A stretch of 64,000 bases of DNA, taken from assembly GCA_030512295.1 (NCBI GenBank), contig JAULSR010000005.1, forward strand, positions 124,001 through 188,000, read 5' to 3'. Position numbers and translations under genes: made by a program. The notes beneath the pieces were generated by a model. That model worked only from the letters and a program-made list of their open reading frames with translations. It did not search any database and was not told the origin of the DNA. Position 1 is the stretch's first letter; each line of letters starts with the position of its first letter. The stretch comes from Bombardia bombarda (lineage: Eukaryota; Ascomycota; Sordariomycetes; Sordariales; Lasiosphaeriaceae). Positions 42,501-57,790 of this stretch are shown one piece after another.

Positions 42501-45500
42501 TCAGTCAACCAAGGCCTCCCCCTCATCTAGCAAATCCACCACCTTCTTCACATTCCCAATCAGGCTCCTCCCCAGTCCCACCAAAAGCAGCTTCTCCGCA
42601 CTGGCCGGCAAGCCCAGATACGTTGGCGGCTCGCGCTCGGGCAGTCGCTGGATCCAGCCCATAAACTCCTGCAGCGACGTTCCCGCCGGCACCACCAGGT
42701 CCGTCTCACCACTGCCACCCTCCGTCTTGTCCTCGACTAGCTTGTGCCCGATATCATAGGCTGCCGGCGTGAGAAACGTCTCGACGAGTTTAGTCAGCAT
42801 GGCAAAGTCACCCTCGTCATCAATCTTGCCGCCGTACGTCTCCGTCACGAGATAGCGGATCATGTCCCATGGTATGTTGGCCGGCGCAATGTTTGTGCGG
42901 TTCTGCGCTGCCGTGTCGATCCATGTGTCAATGACAAAGGCTGAGCATTCGTACTGTTGTCAATCTAGATTAGCCTTCATTCGACCCAGAATATAACGAT
43001 TCAACCAAGAAAAGAGAAAGATAGGAATAAAACTCACATCCGCATCATTGAACTCCCAGAACCCCTTCCAACCCAAATTCGGCGCATACCGCAGCCTCTC
43101 CTGCACAACGGCGTGCAAGAAGGACAGCAGCAAATAGAGCCTCGTCCTCTCCACAGGACTCTTGGCGCTCCTCATCGAAAGCGACGACATCGAGTCTTTC
43201 ATATTCGCCTTCACACCTGCCGGCTGCTCATACATCAACACTCTCGATGCACGCAGCAAATTGACGGGGATCTTGGGGCTCGACTCCATCGACAAGAACA
43301 GTCTGAACTCGGGGTTAGGGTTCAGCGAGTCCATGCGCTTCTCTAGGCTTTGCAGCCACGTGGGCGCGAGATGGACGTTCTTGATCAGCACCCACGAGCC
43401 CATCTGGGCTGCGTTGCTGATGGCCTTGTCAGCACTGGCTAGACCCTCATTGGATCCCATGGCGATGTTGGTGCAGCGGACGCGCATGCGCTCCACCAGA
43501 CTGTCGACCTTGTACGAGGCATCAAATCCAGGACTCGACACCAGCGAGATGGGCCGGGTGGCAGACACCTGGTCGACCGTCTGCCTGAGATCCTCGACGA
43601 TATCAAATAGCTTCGCCCCAAACACCAGCGTCACAAACCGCTCCGCCGTGGGCACAAATCGATCCAGTCGGAAGAGCTTGACCAGCAGCAGCGACATCAG
43701 CGCTTGGTCGGTCGGCTCGGCATCGTCGTCCCATATCTTGGGCACAAAGTTTTCGGCCAGCTCCTCGCCAAAGAACTTTTCCCACTCCGACGCCTTGACA
43801 TGATCGATCCTCTCCTTGAGCGACGACAGCCTCCTTGCATTTGCAAACGCCTCGTCCTGGCCGTTCACATCACTCGATACATCCTTGCCGGCAACCCGAT
43901 CATCGAGAATCACATCCAGCAGGGCCTTGTCCATCTTGTACGGCGACGCCTGGGCGAGCAGCATCGCAAGCGTAATGCGATCCTTCTGCAACAACCCTAA
44001 CGCAGTCCGCTTGCATGTCGTGACAAACAGATCCTTGACGATGATATCCCTGCGGACGTTATGGTTGACCTCGCTCGCCAGGTTCGGATTGTTGTGCAGC
44101 ACCGAGTGGAAGATGTCCAGGAAGTACTGCAGCGAGAACTGATAGAAATGGTTCAGGTAATGCAGTTGCTCCAGCACAGCAAAGACAGCACTGCATGATC
44201 GAGCAATGACATTGTACTGCAGCGTGATCTCTTCAACCTCGGCCATGACGCCCTCGGTATTGCTCATCTTTGTCGAAATCTCAGCTGCCTCTGTCTTCAG
44301 CGTCTCGAGCGTCTCAATGACGTTATCATCGTCCAGGATATTGCCACGGGACTCATTCAGTGCCTGCAGGAGGCGCTTCTCAAGCTGCCGAAGATGGACC
44401 TTGAACTCTCCCTGCAAATTGATCAAGTTGGATCTTCTCTCGTCCACATCCGGACGCTCCGACTTGAGCGCCTCAGCCAGTGACTGTGTCCGCAGACTGC
44501 TCTGCGTGACGGTGAAATTGACAAACGTCGTCCGACTACAGATATCTGGAGCAAATGTCGCCGACGGATCCCTGGTAGACAAGTAAATCTTGAAGGCGGG
44601 CGAGAAATCAATCTGCTGTTTCCCAAGCTGGATCAGCACGCGACCACCTGTCCTCTGGTACTCCTTATTGAGCACGTGGTTGAGAATTGGATCCAAATGT
44701 TCGGCGTCCTGAATGAGAATTGGATTTCCGAAGCGCAGCGAGCTTTCCAGTTGCTTGGTAAATGAGTCATCCAAGAAGCTCGTCACCGTCAGGCGGCGGT
44801 CCTTGCACTCCCTCTGCAAGAACTCAGTCACCCGTCCGGAGGGGTCGATGATAAGTGGGTATCGGTTGAAGCGCTTCAGAATGATGGCATTCTCGGTGCA
44901 CAAGTCATCAACCGGGAGGGTATTCTCTTGCCAGCCGAGGCGTTCATCGGCAGTTGACAAGTACTCTGTCACAGGATTATGCTGCTTGAAGTGAATCCCG
45001 GACAGATGCAGTTGATGAAGCCAGTCCTCCATCATCAGCTTCCGGAAAGTCTGATCATACAGACCACTGTATGCCAAGAAGGCTGCGGCAACCAGGACGT
45101 CACCGACAAGCGTGCTGATCTGCGTCTCAAACGACTTACTGCCCTCCTCCCAGCGAGTCCGCTCCGACGACAAGCTGTCGAGAAGCTTCACGCTGCGGTC
45201 AACCTTGAACTGAACGCGCGACATCTCCGCCTTGATAGCCTGCGTCTCGCTGATGAGCGATGCATACTCCGACTTGTAGGTAGCAATGCTGGACTCGAGG
45301 TTGGCGATGGTCTGCTCAACCGCCTTGGCCTCTGCCTTTGTCTGCAGAGCCTGGTCCTCGAGCAGGCCGACTTCTTCTCTCAGGGGCCCGACGCGATCCA
45401 AGATCTCGGCGTAGTTGACTTGTGCCTCAACCCATTGGACAAGAGGACCGCAGGCTTTGCTGGCACGATCCACCTTTTGGAATGTAAACTCGGGGTTCGC

Positions 45501-48500
45501 CAGGAACTCATTGCGCATCTTGAGTCGCAACGACCTGGTCATCTGCTTCTCGTTGTTGAAGTTGATGATGCTGGCAATGAAATCATCTCGCCGGACCACA
45601 GCCTGGATCTGCTTCCACTCGCTGACCTTGTGGCCGAGCAGCGTGCAGACCGAGTCAAGCGCAAGCCGGACACCCTGAGGGGGTGTAGGCATAGACCGCA
45701 CTTCGGTAAGATGTTGTCGTTTGATATTGCTGACCGAAGCCTTTGCCTCTTCGACCGCCGGCTCGGCCCTGGCGAGATCCTCGAGCACAATCTTCTTGCG
45801 AGACGCCACCTCGGCCTCCTGCTTCTCCAGAGCAACCTGAATCTCCAATGATGTCGCCTTTCTGTGCTCAGCCTCACGCTGGTCCGCAACCATGCGCTGC
45901 AGCTTCTCGTTTGCCTCGGCGTCCTTCTGCTCGAGCTGCGACTTCTTTTCGGCAAGGCTGACACGGAGATCACGGACCTTGTCCACCGTGTCTCTCAGCT
46001 TTTCCAGACCGACATTGAGATGGCGTTGCTGCTCCTCCAAGTCCTCCCTCTTCTCATTATAGAGCTTGACATACTGCGCAACAAAGTCCAAGAAGTGGCG
46101 AGGCGTAAGGAAAGTGACCCTGCCCTGTTGCTTGAGAAGCTTCTCGTTAAACCTTTGCAGCGAATAGTGAATGTACACCATAGAGTTTACTACAGCCTCC
46201 CGATGCGAAGGCGGCAGGGTAAGCGCGCGATACGCAACGGGGATTGAATCCGGCGCAGCAAAGTTGGGCCGATCCAAGTCAACCGAGTGGGTAAGCTCAT
46301 GCGCGACCTGGAAGAGAGCTTGGTCGGACCAGTCACCAAACCAGTTGAGTACGCAACGGTTGAAGAGTGCAGGAGAGGTCGCAGCCTTGGACGACAGGCC
46401 ATCCTCGGGCGGGTTCATGGTGAAGACAACGTGCAGATTCTTGACAATCTGTCCCGTGAACCACTTGTAGAGCTCCTCCTGCGAGTCCAGGAGCAAGCCC
46501 TGTCGCTGGGCGCCCTCCTTGCAAGCCGTCATGAGTGCCGCCAGATCATCTCCTTCAAACAGACCAGGCACCTCCGCGTTGGCAAGAAGCGTGTTCATCC
46601 GCTCCAGGAAACCCGAGTCAAGAACGTTGGACTCGTCCATGATGAAGCAAATCTTCTCCCCCTTGCACCCGCATCTCCTGAGCACCTCTCTCAGATCCTC
46701 ATCAAAGTCCTCGGCCGAATACTTGCCATGAACCTTGATTTGGAAGACCTTCAGACCATTCATCCAGGCAACGAACCTTGACAGCGTGGTCTTGCCGCTA
46801 CCGCTGACGCCAATCAAAATCAAATGACCCTGCGGCTGTCTAAAGACACGATCAATGCGAAGCACATGCTCCAAGACATCATTGAACAGGATAAGCGGCA
46901 CGTCCACCTCTTCCTCGCAGAACGTCTTCAGCCTAGCCTTCACAAAGTCTCTCAACTGCTCCCGATCCACAGGCACATAATTCTTCGACAGCCAGTTCGA
47001 GAACAAAATCGGGCCACCCAGTGCCTTTTGCTCATCAATCGTAGGGAAGAAGTCCATGGCGATGCGCCGCACAGCATCGTCCGTCCACTTCCTCTCATCC
47101 TCAGCAACAAGACGATCCTGGAACAGACGGAGAGCCTCATGTGCCCAGATACGAATAAGTCCCTCAACAGACAACGTCTCTAGCGGCCGAATTGCTTCAT
47201 AGATACCGCGCACCCATCTCGTCAACTCACGAGGACTGTAGACATAATGTGGTTGAATTTCAGGTGTAAACCTCTGCTGCGAGTCGAGATAAAGGCGAAC
47301 CATGGACTGTGTGAGAGCTTCAGCATAGCCACGGAGCGAGGGAATAATTTTGAGCACCGCCGAGTTGAAGGTGCCATAGATCTGCATAAGAGACTGCTCG
47401 CCAGGGTAGTCCACCATGATCAGGGGCGCGTGTCTGAGGAACCGTGGGCCCATGGGCGTACGACCAGCGTCGGTCGGGGGGTTGCAAGCACCGACAAACT
47501 GGATCCTGTCTAGTGTAACCCAAGACTTATCGGACGTCCTCCAGAATCCATTATGCTCAACAAGCTGGCGGAGGAAGGAGATGGCGCGCTGCGTGCCGTA
47601 TTTGTCAGGAGCAGGCAGATTGATCTCGTCGCAGAATATCACAAGCCAACGTCCAATCTGAGTAGGCGAAAGCATGACCCCGTTGAGCGTCTTCTTGTAC
47701 TCGCAGTACTGCTCGAACGTCTTGATAAGGAGACCTGGAGTCGTCGCACTCGAGAAGTTGAGTCCGACAACCTCCATGTTAGGAAGCTTGCGGAGAGCAC
47801 TGAACAGCGTCATCGTTTTACCAGAGCCAGGAGGACCGCAAAGCAGAAGCGGCTTGTGCTCGGCAAGCCACGAGTACAGTACGTCCTCATGGCGGACGGT
47901 ATCCAATGTCGGAATAACCACATCAGTTTGAGTGACCGAGTGGGTGTTGACCTCAATAGTAGGGACCTGGTTCTGCCAAGGGGTCCATTCAGCCTTGGGC
48001 AGAGAGACATCAAAGTCAATCAAGGAGCTTGTCCCGTCCAGCGGCGGCGAGCCAAAGCTTGCCAGACCAGCAACCTTGTCTCCAAAAGCCTTGCGATCCA
48101 GCAAGGGACAGTCACCCGTCAAAGCCCATACCAGTGCAAGCAGCAACTTCTTGGCGATATACGTCTCTGCCTGCTCTGGCTCAAGCGGGAAGTCCGAGTG
48201 CTGTGAGTTATACTCGATTATATCCCTAACAGCTTTGTTCAAAAGCGAGAACAGTGTGTTGAGAACTCTTGCAGCCGTGAACTCCATGATATGGTTGAAC
48301 GACTCTGCCTCCTGCAGAGCCAAGAGGATAAAGTCATCGGTGGTGAGATAGGCATGCAACAAATCAGCCGCCTGGCTCTGGACGGCCAGAGCCTTTGCGG
48401 AGCTCTGTCCAGTCGCAACGGCATCCTCGTCCATGTCCTCGAATGCCACACTGCGCAAGGTCTCGAGATAGTTGGCGACAAGCATGCTCGATGTGACGGT

Positions 48501-51500
48501 GTCCTCGCTGAACCACACCATACCACATCGACTGACAGTGGCGAGAGTCGCATACTTGAGGTTTTCAACCTCAAACATGATGCGGACATTGGCCGGGAGA
48601 TTGAGACGCTCACCATTGGGCAAGGTCAGCAGCTTATTGTCATCGAGTACACTGTTCAAGTTCTCGACCCACTCGGGGTCAACGTCGCCATCAAAGACGA
48701 TCCAGTGGCGCTTGGTGTCCTCGCCACGGAGGTTATCGACAATCTTGCGAAGGATGCTAGTGAACAAGCCATCCGTCCACTCTCTGGTCGTGGAATCAAG
48801 ATTACCATAGAGCGCCTCCTTGGACATGACCTTGCTGTCGATAACATGTGATACGCCTTCGATATTCTCAACCTGCTGGAGGGCGTCGAGAAGTAGCCTC
48901 CAGGCCGCAGACTTTCCAGAGCCGGAATTACCCACCATCATGACACCGTGGTGTATCTTCTGAATCTGGTACAGCTGAAGAATCTTGGTCATCCACGTGT
49001 CGTTGACGACAAGCTGCCTCTCAGCCGCCAGACGACGGATAGCCTCCTGAAGCTGCACAAGGCTGGCCGGCACATACTTGATACCTGGGAAGCAAATCTC
49101 TTCAATACCGAACATGATCTCAACATCTGACTTGATCAGCTTTGGCGCAATTGTCTCGCGAATACTCTGGACAATGATCTCAGGCTCCACAACATCCTCT
49201 GCACCAAGCTGACCATTACTGTCAATCAGCCTCGCGCGCTTCAGACCGCCAGAGCTGACAAGCACACTCTTCAATGCACGCAGACCAAAGTCATAATGCG
49301 CTTGCTTCGACAGCTTAGCCGCACACTGGTCGAAAAACGGCACAGTGTGTTTTGACAGCGCCTTCGCCTGATTGAAGCCCTGAGAGTACAGCATAACCTC
49401 GGCAATGAGCTCCTTGTCAGGCTTGGACATGGCGACACTGCGGAAGAGTTTCTTCAAGTTGTCGGGCAGGTTGGAGCGTCCCGCATAACCAGGATTCATG
49501 GTGATGAAGATGCCCGTATTGGCGTTAACTCTCAGCTGTCGGCCAACAAGCTCAATCTGCGACTTGTCGTCCTCGGCGCCCTGCTTCAGACCGAGCTGAA
49601 TGTTTTGAATTTGCTGAGAAACAGCTGACAAGATTCTCTCTTCGAGACGGTTGAACTCATCAAAACAGCCCCAGGCACCTACCTGGCAGATACCCAGGAA
49701 GATGCGTCCCATAGCCTGGAAGTCGAATGTGTCGTCACAACAAAACACAAGGGTAAACCGACCGAGCTGCACACCAAGCGCCTTGACTGACTCCGTCTTG
49801 CCAGTTCCCGCAGGCCCGTAAGGAGATCCACCAAGACGTTGGCACAACGCCTGAGTAAGAGTAAGGAAGCACCTATCTGTAAGAGGCGTGCGGACCAGCC
49901 TCTCGGGAACTCCGAGGTACTCAAAGCCATAGTTGAGCTTGGCATTGGCCATCCTGATATGCAGCCGCTGCAAGAAGTCGCCCTCAAGCGTGTAGACATA
50001 GCGCATCTGTAACAGCCACAGGTAATGGGTGTTCGACGAGGCATTGAGCTTAATCAGCCTCTCGATGACGTCCCGCTGGTGCACGCACTCGGTAATAAGC
50101 TGCTCGCACTTCTTGCGCAGCAGGACTTCGAGGTCACCAAGAACTGTATTGGCAAGCAGCCTCAACAACTGCACCTCTCTCTCAAACAGAGCCGGGAGAC
50201 TCTTGCCGCCCTCCGTTAGTGCTTCATCAACCTGTGACGTCCAGACAGCCTGCGTGGCCAATACAACAATCTGACTCGGGTAGTCATCCATAAACTTGTT
50301 GAGCGCATCCCGATCGATATTGTCGCTGCTGAAAATGGGAGTAAACTCCTCCACCGCCTCGGCCAAGAGCTCAGCCAGCGTCGCCTTCATGCCATTCTCC
50401 AGAAGCGCAAGCCAGTCGTTGATCTTGGGCGTCTTGACGAGATTGATCTCCTTCTTCAACCGCACAACCTCGTCCTCCTTCGAAGTGAAGCCTGACACGA
50501 TGCCCTCCTCGTCCATCACCAAGCCCGCAAGCCCAGCAAACATCTTTTTGAAGTGCTTGGCAATCCTCATAGTATCATTACTGTTACCAATCATCTCCAA
50601 CAAGTCCTCATCACCGACAAAGTAAAATCTCGGGAACGATACACGCTCCTTCTCCAGGTACTCTCCCAGCGCCTTTTGGATCTTGTTCAATAGCTCGGCT
50701 AAACGCTCAAGCGACTTCTGCACGTTCGGGATATTCAGAACATCCAAAACGTTTGGCTGCTTGTACACTTTCTTCATCACGGCCGAGAATTCACTGTTGA
50801 TGTTCTGGAACCGCGACGACTCGATCGGCAGCAGATGCTTGATATCGGCGTTACCCGTGAACACGCCCTCCAGATACACCCACTGGCGCTGGACATCAAT
50901 CCAGACGTCAAACAGCACATGGACCCGGTTCAGCTTATCCTCCCAAGAGGTCGCCTCCTCCTCAAACTCCTTGTAATATGGCGAATGCCTCATCGCCTGC
51001 AGGGAGTTCAGATTCTCACTGCACTTGGCAAACAAGTCATCCCAACCCCGAATAAGCCGGCACTTGTTCTGATAATTGACAAGCTCCAATCCATAGCCAG
51101 TCCACGTCTCGCGGACCTGCTTCAAGAACTCCTCCAGCGCCATTTCACCCTGTGCCTGCATGATAATATCCTTGACGATCACCTCGGTCGCAACGAGGTT
51201 AAGATCCCAGACATCTCCCAACGTCATTGACACAGGTGAGTAGCGCTTGCCGGGCTTAATCTGCTTGTAGATTTTGACCCAGTGACGGTCACGGACGGCC
51301 TCCGACTTGAGCTCACCAAGCATGGGGTTGACCTTCATGTGCTGCCGAAGAATACCTTGAATATGCTCAAAAGCAGCATATTGTCGCATTCTGCTCGGCA
51401 TTTCCTTGGTCATTTTGATGAGATTATCGATAGACGCCCTGATCTTTCTCGGCTGGACGCTGTTCCAGAGCGTCTCACGCAGCTCATTCAGGTTCTTCCA

Positions 51501-54500
51501 AATAGTCGACAGCGATGCCCACACCGACTTGAAATCTTGCACCTCCTCCAAAATAACGCTGAGCGAGGTATCCGTCGTCGCTTGGAGATCCAGGGCTTCC
51601 TTTGCCTTGGCCACCATGGCAGATTCCTCTTGCAGCCTCGTGATCTTCGACTCAAAGGAGCTAAGCGTAGCAGAGGCAACATCCGGCGCAATCGTGCCAG
51701 ATACGGGCTTCTCTTCATTCCACTGGTGCGTGATCTCAGTAATCTTGATATGAACAACCTTGTCCTCGGTCTCAATCTTGGCCCTCAGGGCATCCGTCTG
51801 ATCGTGGACGACCTTGGCCTTCCGGGCAAGCAGTTCATTCAACATGTCCCACATGCCGTCCACCTGCTCGGCATGCAGCCAGTCATTCGGAAACTGATAT
51901 CGCTGCCTTACCAGCGTCGACTCTCCCTGTCTGAACGTCTCCACCTCTGGCGCCCAGACCCTAACCTGTCTCTTACACGTCTGCACAATGGTGATGAACT
52001 GCACCGCCTGAGCTGTCGAATTGGCCTCAATAGTATGGCCCTCGAGATCCTTCCTCGCCTTCTCAATCTCGGCATGGATCTCGCGCATGCGCGTGCCCAA
52101 ACGGCTCGCAAACTTTATGAGAATATCATGCTGCCACTGGTCGTACTTGGCATTCACCTTGGTCTGCACCTGGTCATAATCAATCGTGATATGACCAAAT
52201 GACCTGCTCACTTCAGTCGTATCGAAAGTCTGACGCGTCTTCCTGATCTCCTGGAGCAACTGAAGCCATCTCGAGAGCTGATCGCCCAAAACATCGTACA
52301 CATGCTCTGACTGCAGATCCCAGAGCGATTGAAATTGGAGCCACTTGTCGACATATGCTCCAATCTCGCGAATCTTCTTTTCCACCGAGGTCTGCACCCG
52401 CAAAAGCGCATCTGTACACTCCCCGGGGAGATCGTTAAACCTCGGCTCATCATACACCGCCGTCGTAAGGCTCATCTGATATCGCGTCGCTTTGATCTTC
52501 TTCAGGTTGCAGATAACCCCAATCCAGTCCTGGAGTTGAGCGAACCAGCTTGCCCGGGCAAACTCGAGTGGTGGCTCCAGATAGATGACCTGGTTTCGCA
52601 TGGTGATTTCGTGAATCAGCTTCTTAACGACCGGAACGTCGGCCTTTGCAGTATCCGGAAGCTCGAGCGCTCTCTTGCGGTCACTTGCTCTATCGAGATA
52701 CTCATCCTCGAACGCTTCGATCCAAGTCTGTATAGCATGCTGCAGACGAGCGAGGAGTACCGTCTTGATCTGGCGGTTCATTCTATCAACCCAGAACCCA
52801 AGATTGACATACTGCTCCAGATTAAGCTGATCCACCGCACTCTGGATCGTCTCCAACCTTGACTCAAAAGCTGTCACGTCGTAAGGGCAAGTCTTGAGGT
52901 CACCCAAGGCTTTCTGAACCGTGGCGTGAATATTGGCGAGGGTGATCGTCTTAGACTGCAGCAGCGACACCGTGGCAGCAAACTCTCGAATGAACATGAC
53001 ATGTTTACTCTCGCCACCCTTGCCAACATAGTCAAGACCGCCATTTGCTGTGAAGTTCTTGAAATGGACTTCATATGTGTTGACAAACGACTCCCACCGT
53101 AGCGGCACTCCCTTGGCAATTAGCGCATAGGCCTCATTGCGATGACCACTCAACAGCACCGCGACCTCAGACATGTCGGAAATCTGTCTATTGGTCTGTG
53201 CAAACGTCCTGACGCTTTCCATCAGACTGACAGCATAGGGGTAAACCCTCTTGGCCTCTTTTGCCACATTATTAACCGAATGCGGCACCGCAAAGTTGAG
53301 CCACAGCAAGTTTCGTGTCTCCTTGAAAAGCGCAATCACCTGAGCATCAAAGTTGACGGCTAGCTCCAGTACATTCCCCGCAGACCTGATCCTGTTGATA
53401 TTGAACAACAAACCCGATATCGAGATCTGCTTCCGCTGGACGTCGTGCAGCCAGGCCTCGAAAATCGGCCGTGTGTCGAGTTTCTTCCTGAACAAGTCGC
53501 TCTCGCTCTGGAGTCTCTGGCCCTCCGCATGTATCGCCCAGTCAGCACCCAGAACGTCCTCCACTTTCTTCATGTATGTATCAAGCTGCCGCTCAATCTG
53601 ACGCGCCCAAATAATGGCGCCAGAAACGGGCGGTAGATCGTGAAGCTGCGCCATTGCGTGTGCCTCAGAGTGTCCATATTGCTGCTTAAATCTCTCGTGC
53701 AGCGCTGTAATAGCCTGCTTGACGTTGTCAATGAGCTGCGTCTGGTACTCAGCAATTGCGCCGCGAATCTTGGGCCTGACGAAAAGGGCATTAAATTTTG
53801 AAAAGACGCGGAACATTTCGTTTGCGTTCTTCGCCGTCGCCAGGCGGTCCCGCAGCCGGGCGATGATGGAGTTTTCTACTCTTGATGTCCGTTCGTTGTA
53901 AATATTCTCGGCTCGTGCCCATTTCTGTGTGCCCTCGGCGGTAACGTCGAGTAAGTCGACATCCTTGAGCGCTTCCCAGGCCTGCCTGACCTCCTCAACG
54001 GCATCGACATCGCCGATTTCTTCCACCACGACAACACCGTTAGTGCTTACGCCTTCGACGATGCCATTTATAGTCGACTTGGGCCCAAGGACGTTGACGA
54101 TAGTCCGCTGGAGCTGCTCGTGGTTGTCGCGGAAGTTGCTGACGTACTTCAGCCGAGCCTGCAGCTCTGCATGTCTGGGGGCGATCTTGATGGGGATGAA
54201 CTTTTCGTTCCTGCGCCGAGTGACCTCGCGAGCAACATTAGTAAACTCCTTGATATTCTCGTCCCATGTCTTGAAGATAGTGTCAGCTTGTAACATGAAG
54301 CTGCTGAACTCTTGGTAATCCAGCTTAACAAGTTCAGTTCCGGGCAACAGGCGGTGTAGGACCTCGTCCAGGTCGCCCGAGATGGCCCCAACTAAGGGTA
54401 GAGCGCGGTGGATCGGGTACGGGCAGATCCTCAGCTTCTTGTTCAGATGGGAAAAGATCTGGCCAATCGAATCCTGCACCTTGAGGAGTGCCGTAGCAGA

Positions 54501-55673
54501 AAGCAGCTCGTCAAGAGGAAAGTCTCTCATGAGCTGGTTGTACTTCTGCACCTTCTCCATCGCTTCCTTGAGGCCAGTGTCGGCGGTGAAGCTGACGGTG
54601 GCCTGGAATCGCTTGGCGTGTTTGAGAATATCCAGCGTAAGTAGTACGCCGTTGCTCCTAAGCTGATTCTCGATGCCCTCCAAAGCCGACTCCATCGACA
54701 GCCAAAAGTTGATCTCTTGGTTGGCCGTCCCCGTGGCGGGATCCCTTGTCATCTTAGTTATGACCTGAATGGACTTGATCCAGTTGTTGACGGTGGCCTG
54801 GAGATTGTTCAGGAACGTGCTGTCCTGTAGTGCGGCCGCAGGGATCAGGTCGAGTGTTGCCTTAGTGTGGTTTGCCGCGGCTTCGTCCAGGGACGCCTGG
54901 ACGAGCGGGTGGAAAGGCAGAGACACCTCGGGGATCTCGACATTCTGTTGGAGGTGCGAGAGACTGAGCTCCAGCTCTGTCCATCGCTTCTTGGTGACAG
55001 GAATACCTGTCTTGGCATCGACGTCAGGCCGCCCTCTCGCACCGTTGAGCAGCTGTTGGCTCTTGGTGCTGGCATCGAAGTATGGTGCCAGGCCGTTATG
55101 AAGGTAAAGTTGCAGGATTTCGTAAGGAGAGCTCGTGGGTCCTTGGTCGCCGCCGCTTGTGGACAAATATGCCGGACCAGGCAGATTGAGTACCTGAATC
55201 TGCGAGGTTATCGGGACATTGGGGTCGAGTGGCTGCGGGCGCTTGAGGAGCACAAGAAAGGCTACTGTCGTCGAGGAAGATGAAAGGTCGGGAGAGATGC
55301 TGTATACATGCGAAGAGGCACCTAGCGGACTGTCAGCATCAGATCTATGCCCGAGTCTTTGGGTAGTCATACGGTCTCTAGCTTCCCCGTTCTCCACGCC
55401 ATTAGCAGCGGCAGCTACGTCCTTTTGTATGTACAGAGCAACCTGGGCGTCCAGGGCGAAGCGGGTACACCGCTGGGCTGTGTCCGAGTACCGTGCCTTC
55501 GAAAGAAGGCTGCCGGGAGCCTCGAGCTCACTTCGGGTGGCGCCGAGGGTAGCTTCGAGGAGGCGGGTTAGATGGTCGACGACGCGAACGGGGTCGATGG
55601 TCGCAAACGGGGTAGTTGCTGCGACACCGTTTTGGCCCGTGTTTGGGCTCTGAGCCGAGGCCACCGCTTCCAT
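42501..55673 (-). CDS. dhc1: Cytoplasmic dynein heavy chain (complete)
   Basis: A 12.6-kb exon (55673-43038) and a short 3' exon (42953-42501) encode 4362 aa, full length for a cytoplasmic dynein heavy chain (ro-1 in Neurospora, nudA in Aspergillus). The junction reads FNDAD then YECSAFVIDTWID, in the conserved C-terminal region. The motor drives minus-end transport, nuclear positioning and hyphal growth. The four nucleotide-binding P-loops are intact: AAA1 GPAGTGKT at about 1953, AAA2 GNSGSGKS at 2248, AAA3 GPPGSGKT at 2613 and AAA4 GVSGSGKT at 2955. The AAA1 Walker B is CFDEFNRLEE. The antiparallel coiled-coil stalk with its microtubule-binding tip follows AAA4 (DTVDKVRDLRVSLAEKKSQL to about 3500). 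Start ATG 55673 has the context GCCGCCATGG. No frame lesion is seen across the whole gene. Confidence 0.98.
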
Positions 55674-57790
55674 GGCGGCGTTCCGGTTCAAAGACGGGGA
55701 TTGGGTTTGGTTATTTATCGCGGGCAGGTCAGTGTCATCTCCTCAGTGGTGATTTAGTCGTTCGGGTCGGGTCGGCTCGATTTAAGGTGATGGAGTACGA
55801 GTCCAGGCGGTGGTGATGTTGAAGTGGTGGTAAGGTGGTGGTGGAGTGCGCCTTCCCTGCCCGAGATGCAGCAGCTTCCTATCGTCTATCGTACAGAGCA
55901 GCACTGCGGACGAAAAAAAAAAAAAAAGAGTTATGGGGGTATCTTCAAAGATTACTGTGGTGGCGTCCGCTTGGCCGGGACGATGATATAACGAGTAGAA
56001 AAAAAGCTACATACAGTGCCCGAAAGGTGTTGACTCCTCGAAACGTGCAAGAACGAACGCCTGGCGTTTCCCAATAATTCCCACAGGTGGACGCGACGAT
56101 GCCAGATCCATGTCGCGCTAGGCATGTGTCAGGGGCCCAGACATGTCGTGGCTGTCGTCCTCATTGGCCAGCCGGGTGGGTTGTGCGTCGCCAATGGAAG
56201 GACCCGCTGGCCCCTGGCACAAATGTACCGTGATGTTAGTGCAGCAGCACCTGGAAGCTCACGACCGCGTCCGCTGCTGGCCACTGCAGGTTACACCATC
56301 TAACACCCAGCAAGCACTGATACATGCACCTGTGCCTCGTTAAGTCCCGGGACCCCACGAGAGCAGTCCAAAGACAGTGGGGTACTTTTCGCTGTGGGAT
56401 GCAGTGACCTTCACCCGACCTGCCGACATGGAGCAAGAGCTGCAATATGAAACATGGAAGTCGTCAAAAATCGTGCCTGCCTGCAAGCATATAGGCAAAG
56501 TCCAGCCATGAGCCTTCTAGAACACTTGGAATCTAGAGTGTCTTGCTGCTAGTCTTCAAACAAACAAGCACCAACCCGTTATCCAAGTCGCTTTTAGAAG
56601 CTCCCATTGACATACCTAGCTTTACGAAGTAATATCTACTAAAACCAGGCCCATGCCCTCCCTGTCTGCAGGCACCCTATCCTAGTGTGATAATATAGCT
56701 GATGATCATGCCATGGACCACCTGAAGAGAGCTGAGGTTAAGCTGTGGAAGATGTAATGTACCTACCTTTGTACCCACCACCACCGGCCCCCTTTGTCGT
56801 CTTTTAACAGCAGCAAAAGTGGTGGGGGAGGGGGTGTTGTTAGTAGCAGCACGGGAAGACCCCGCCCACACACAACCCACCAAAGCCCAACAATATGACA
56901 ACATCAAACAAAGAGAGAAGAGAAAAGGGGGGATGTTACCGCTCATACACTTTGTAAACCCTCTCCAGATGCGTAAGAGACGCCAGATCACATGAAATAC
57001 TGGGCCAGGCCAAGCCCATACTTCCCTCGTACGTTCACCAGCTCTTGACCTAAGGTACCTACTCCCGTCAAGCCTAGGTACCCAGCAGCCCGACTCTAGA
57101 ACCTGTCTTCACAAAGAAAAAGGCACCACGGTAAAACAAAGACACCACACCAGACCACGCAAAAAACATGGCAATTTTCAGATTGGCCCAATCAGCTAAT
57201 GACAATTTCTTTATGATTTTTACTTGAATATCTCATCCGCTGTTCATCATTGTATACGATGTCACGTAAAAGACACCTCAGCTCCTTCGTCTAAAGAAGT
57301 ACCTAGTTAACCCGCTGAAAGCCTCCGTACAAACATATCATCGCTGTATGCTAACGCTCGTGTCTTATTTCTCATCCCTCTCCCCCTGTCTCCCTCAAGA
57401 CATACATCACACAACACCTAGTTTTCTTTGTCTCGCGGAAAGAGTCCAGAAATCAAAAAAGATTGCTCTTCAAGCATCATAAAAGCAAAACAAGCAAAGC
57501 AAAACCTAACGCCTATGGTCCAAAATCCTCCAACTAATAAGCAAGCTAATACCAACTGACCTGGCCATGATTTCATATCCCATATTCCCATGAATCTGAA
57601 TTGTAACCCGCAAATAATAACCCACATCCATAAAGCATATCCGCCTACCTGCCTTACCTGCCAAAAAATAAAGCTTTCAACCTATACTATCATTCCATCC
57701 ATCCAAATACATGCAATCCTGCATAGGACATAACCTTGGTAATTGTCCCAAGCCACCAGGGGGTCCATGTTGGTATACCCCCCCTCTTCC
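55674..57790. other. 2.1-kb upstream region of dynein / downstream of the FAR1-type gene
   Basis: 55674-56100 is the proximal dynein promoter, with GTGGTGG-type repeats at 55800-55850 and an A15 run near 55914. The rest shows scattered TACCTA motifs and no gene. 57100-57700 is AT-rich. Confidence 0.5.

Noticed and set aside
42960..55691. Many open frames antisense to the dynein heavy chain
   Set aside because: They are mirror frames of strongly codon-biased coding DNA, with no domains of their own.
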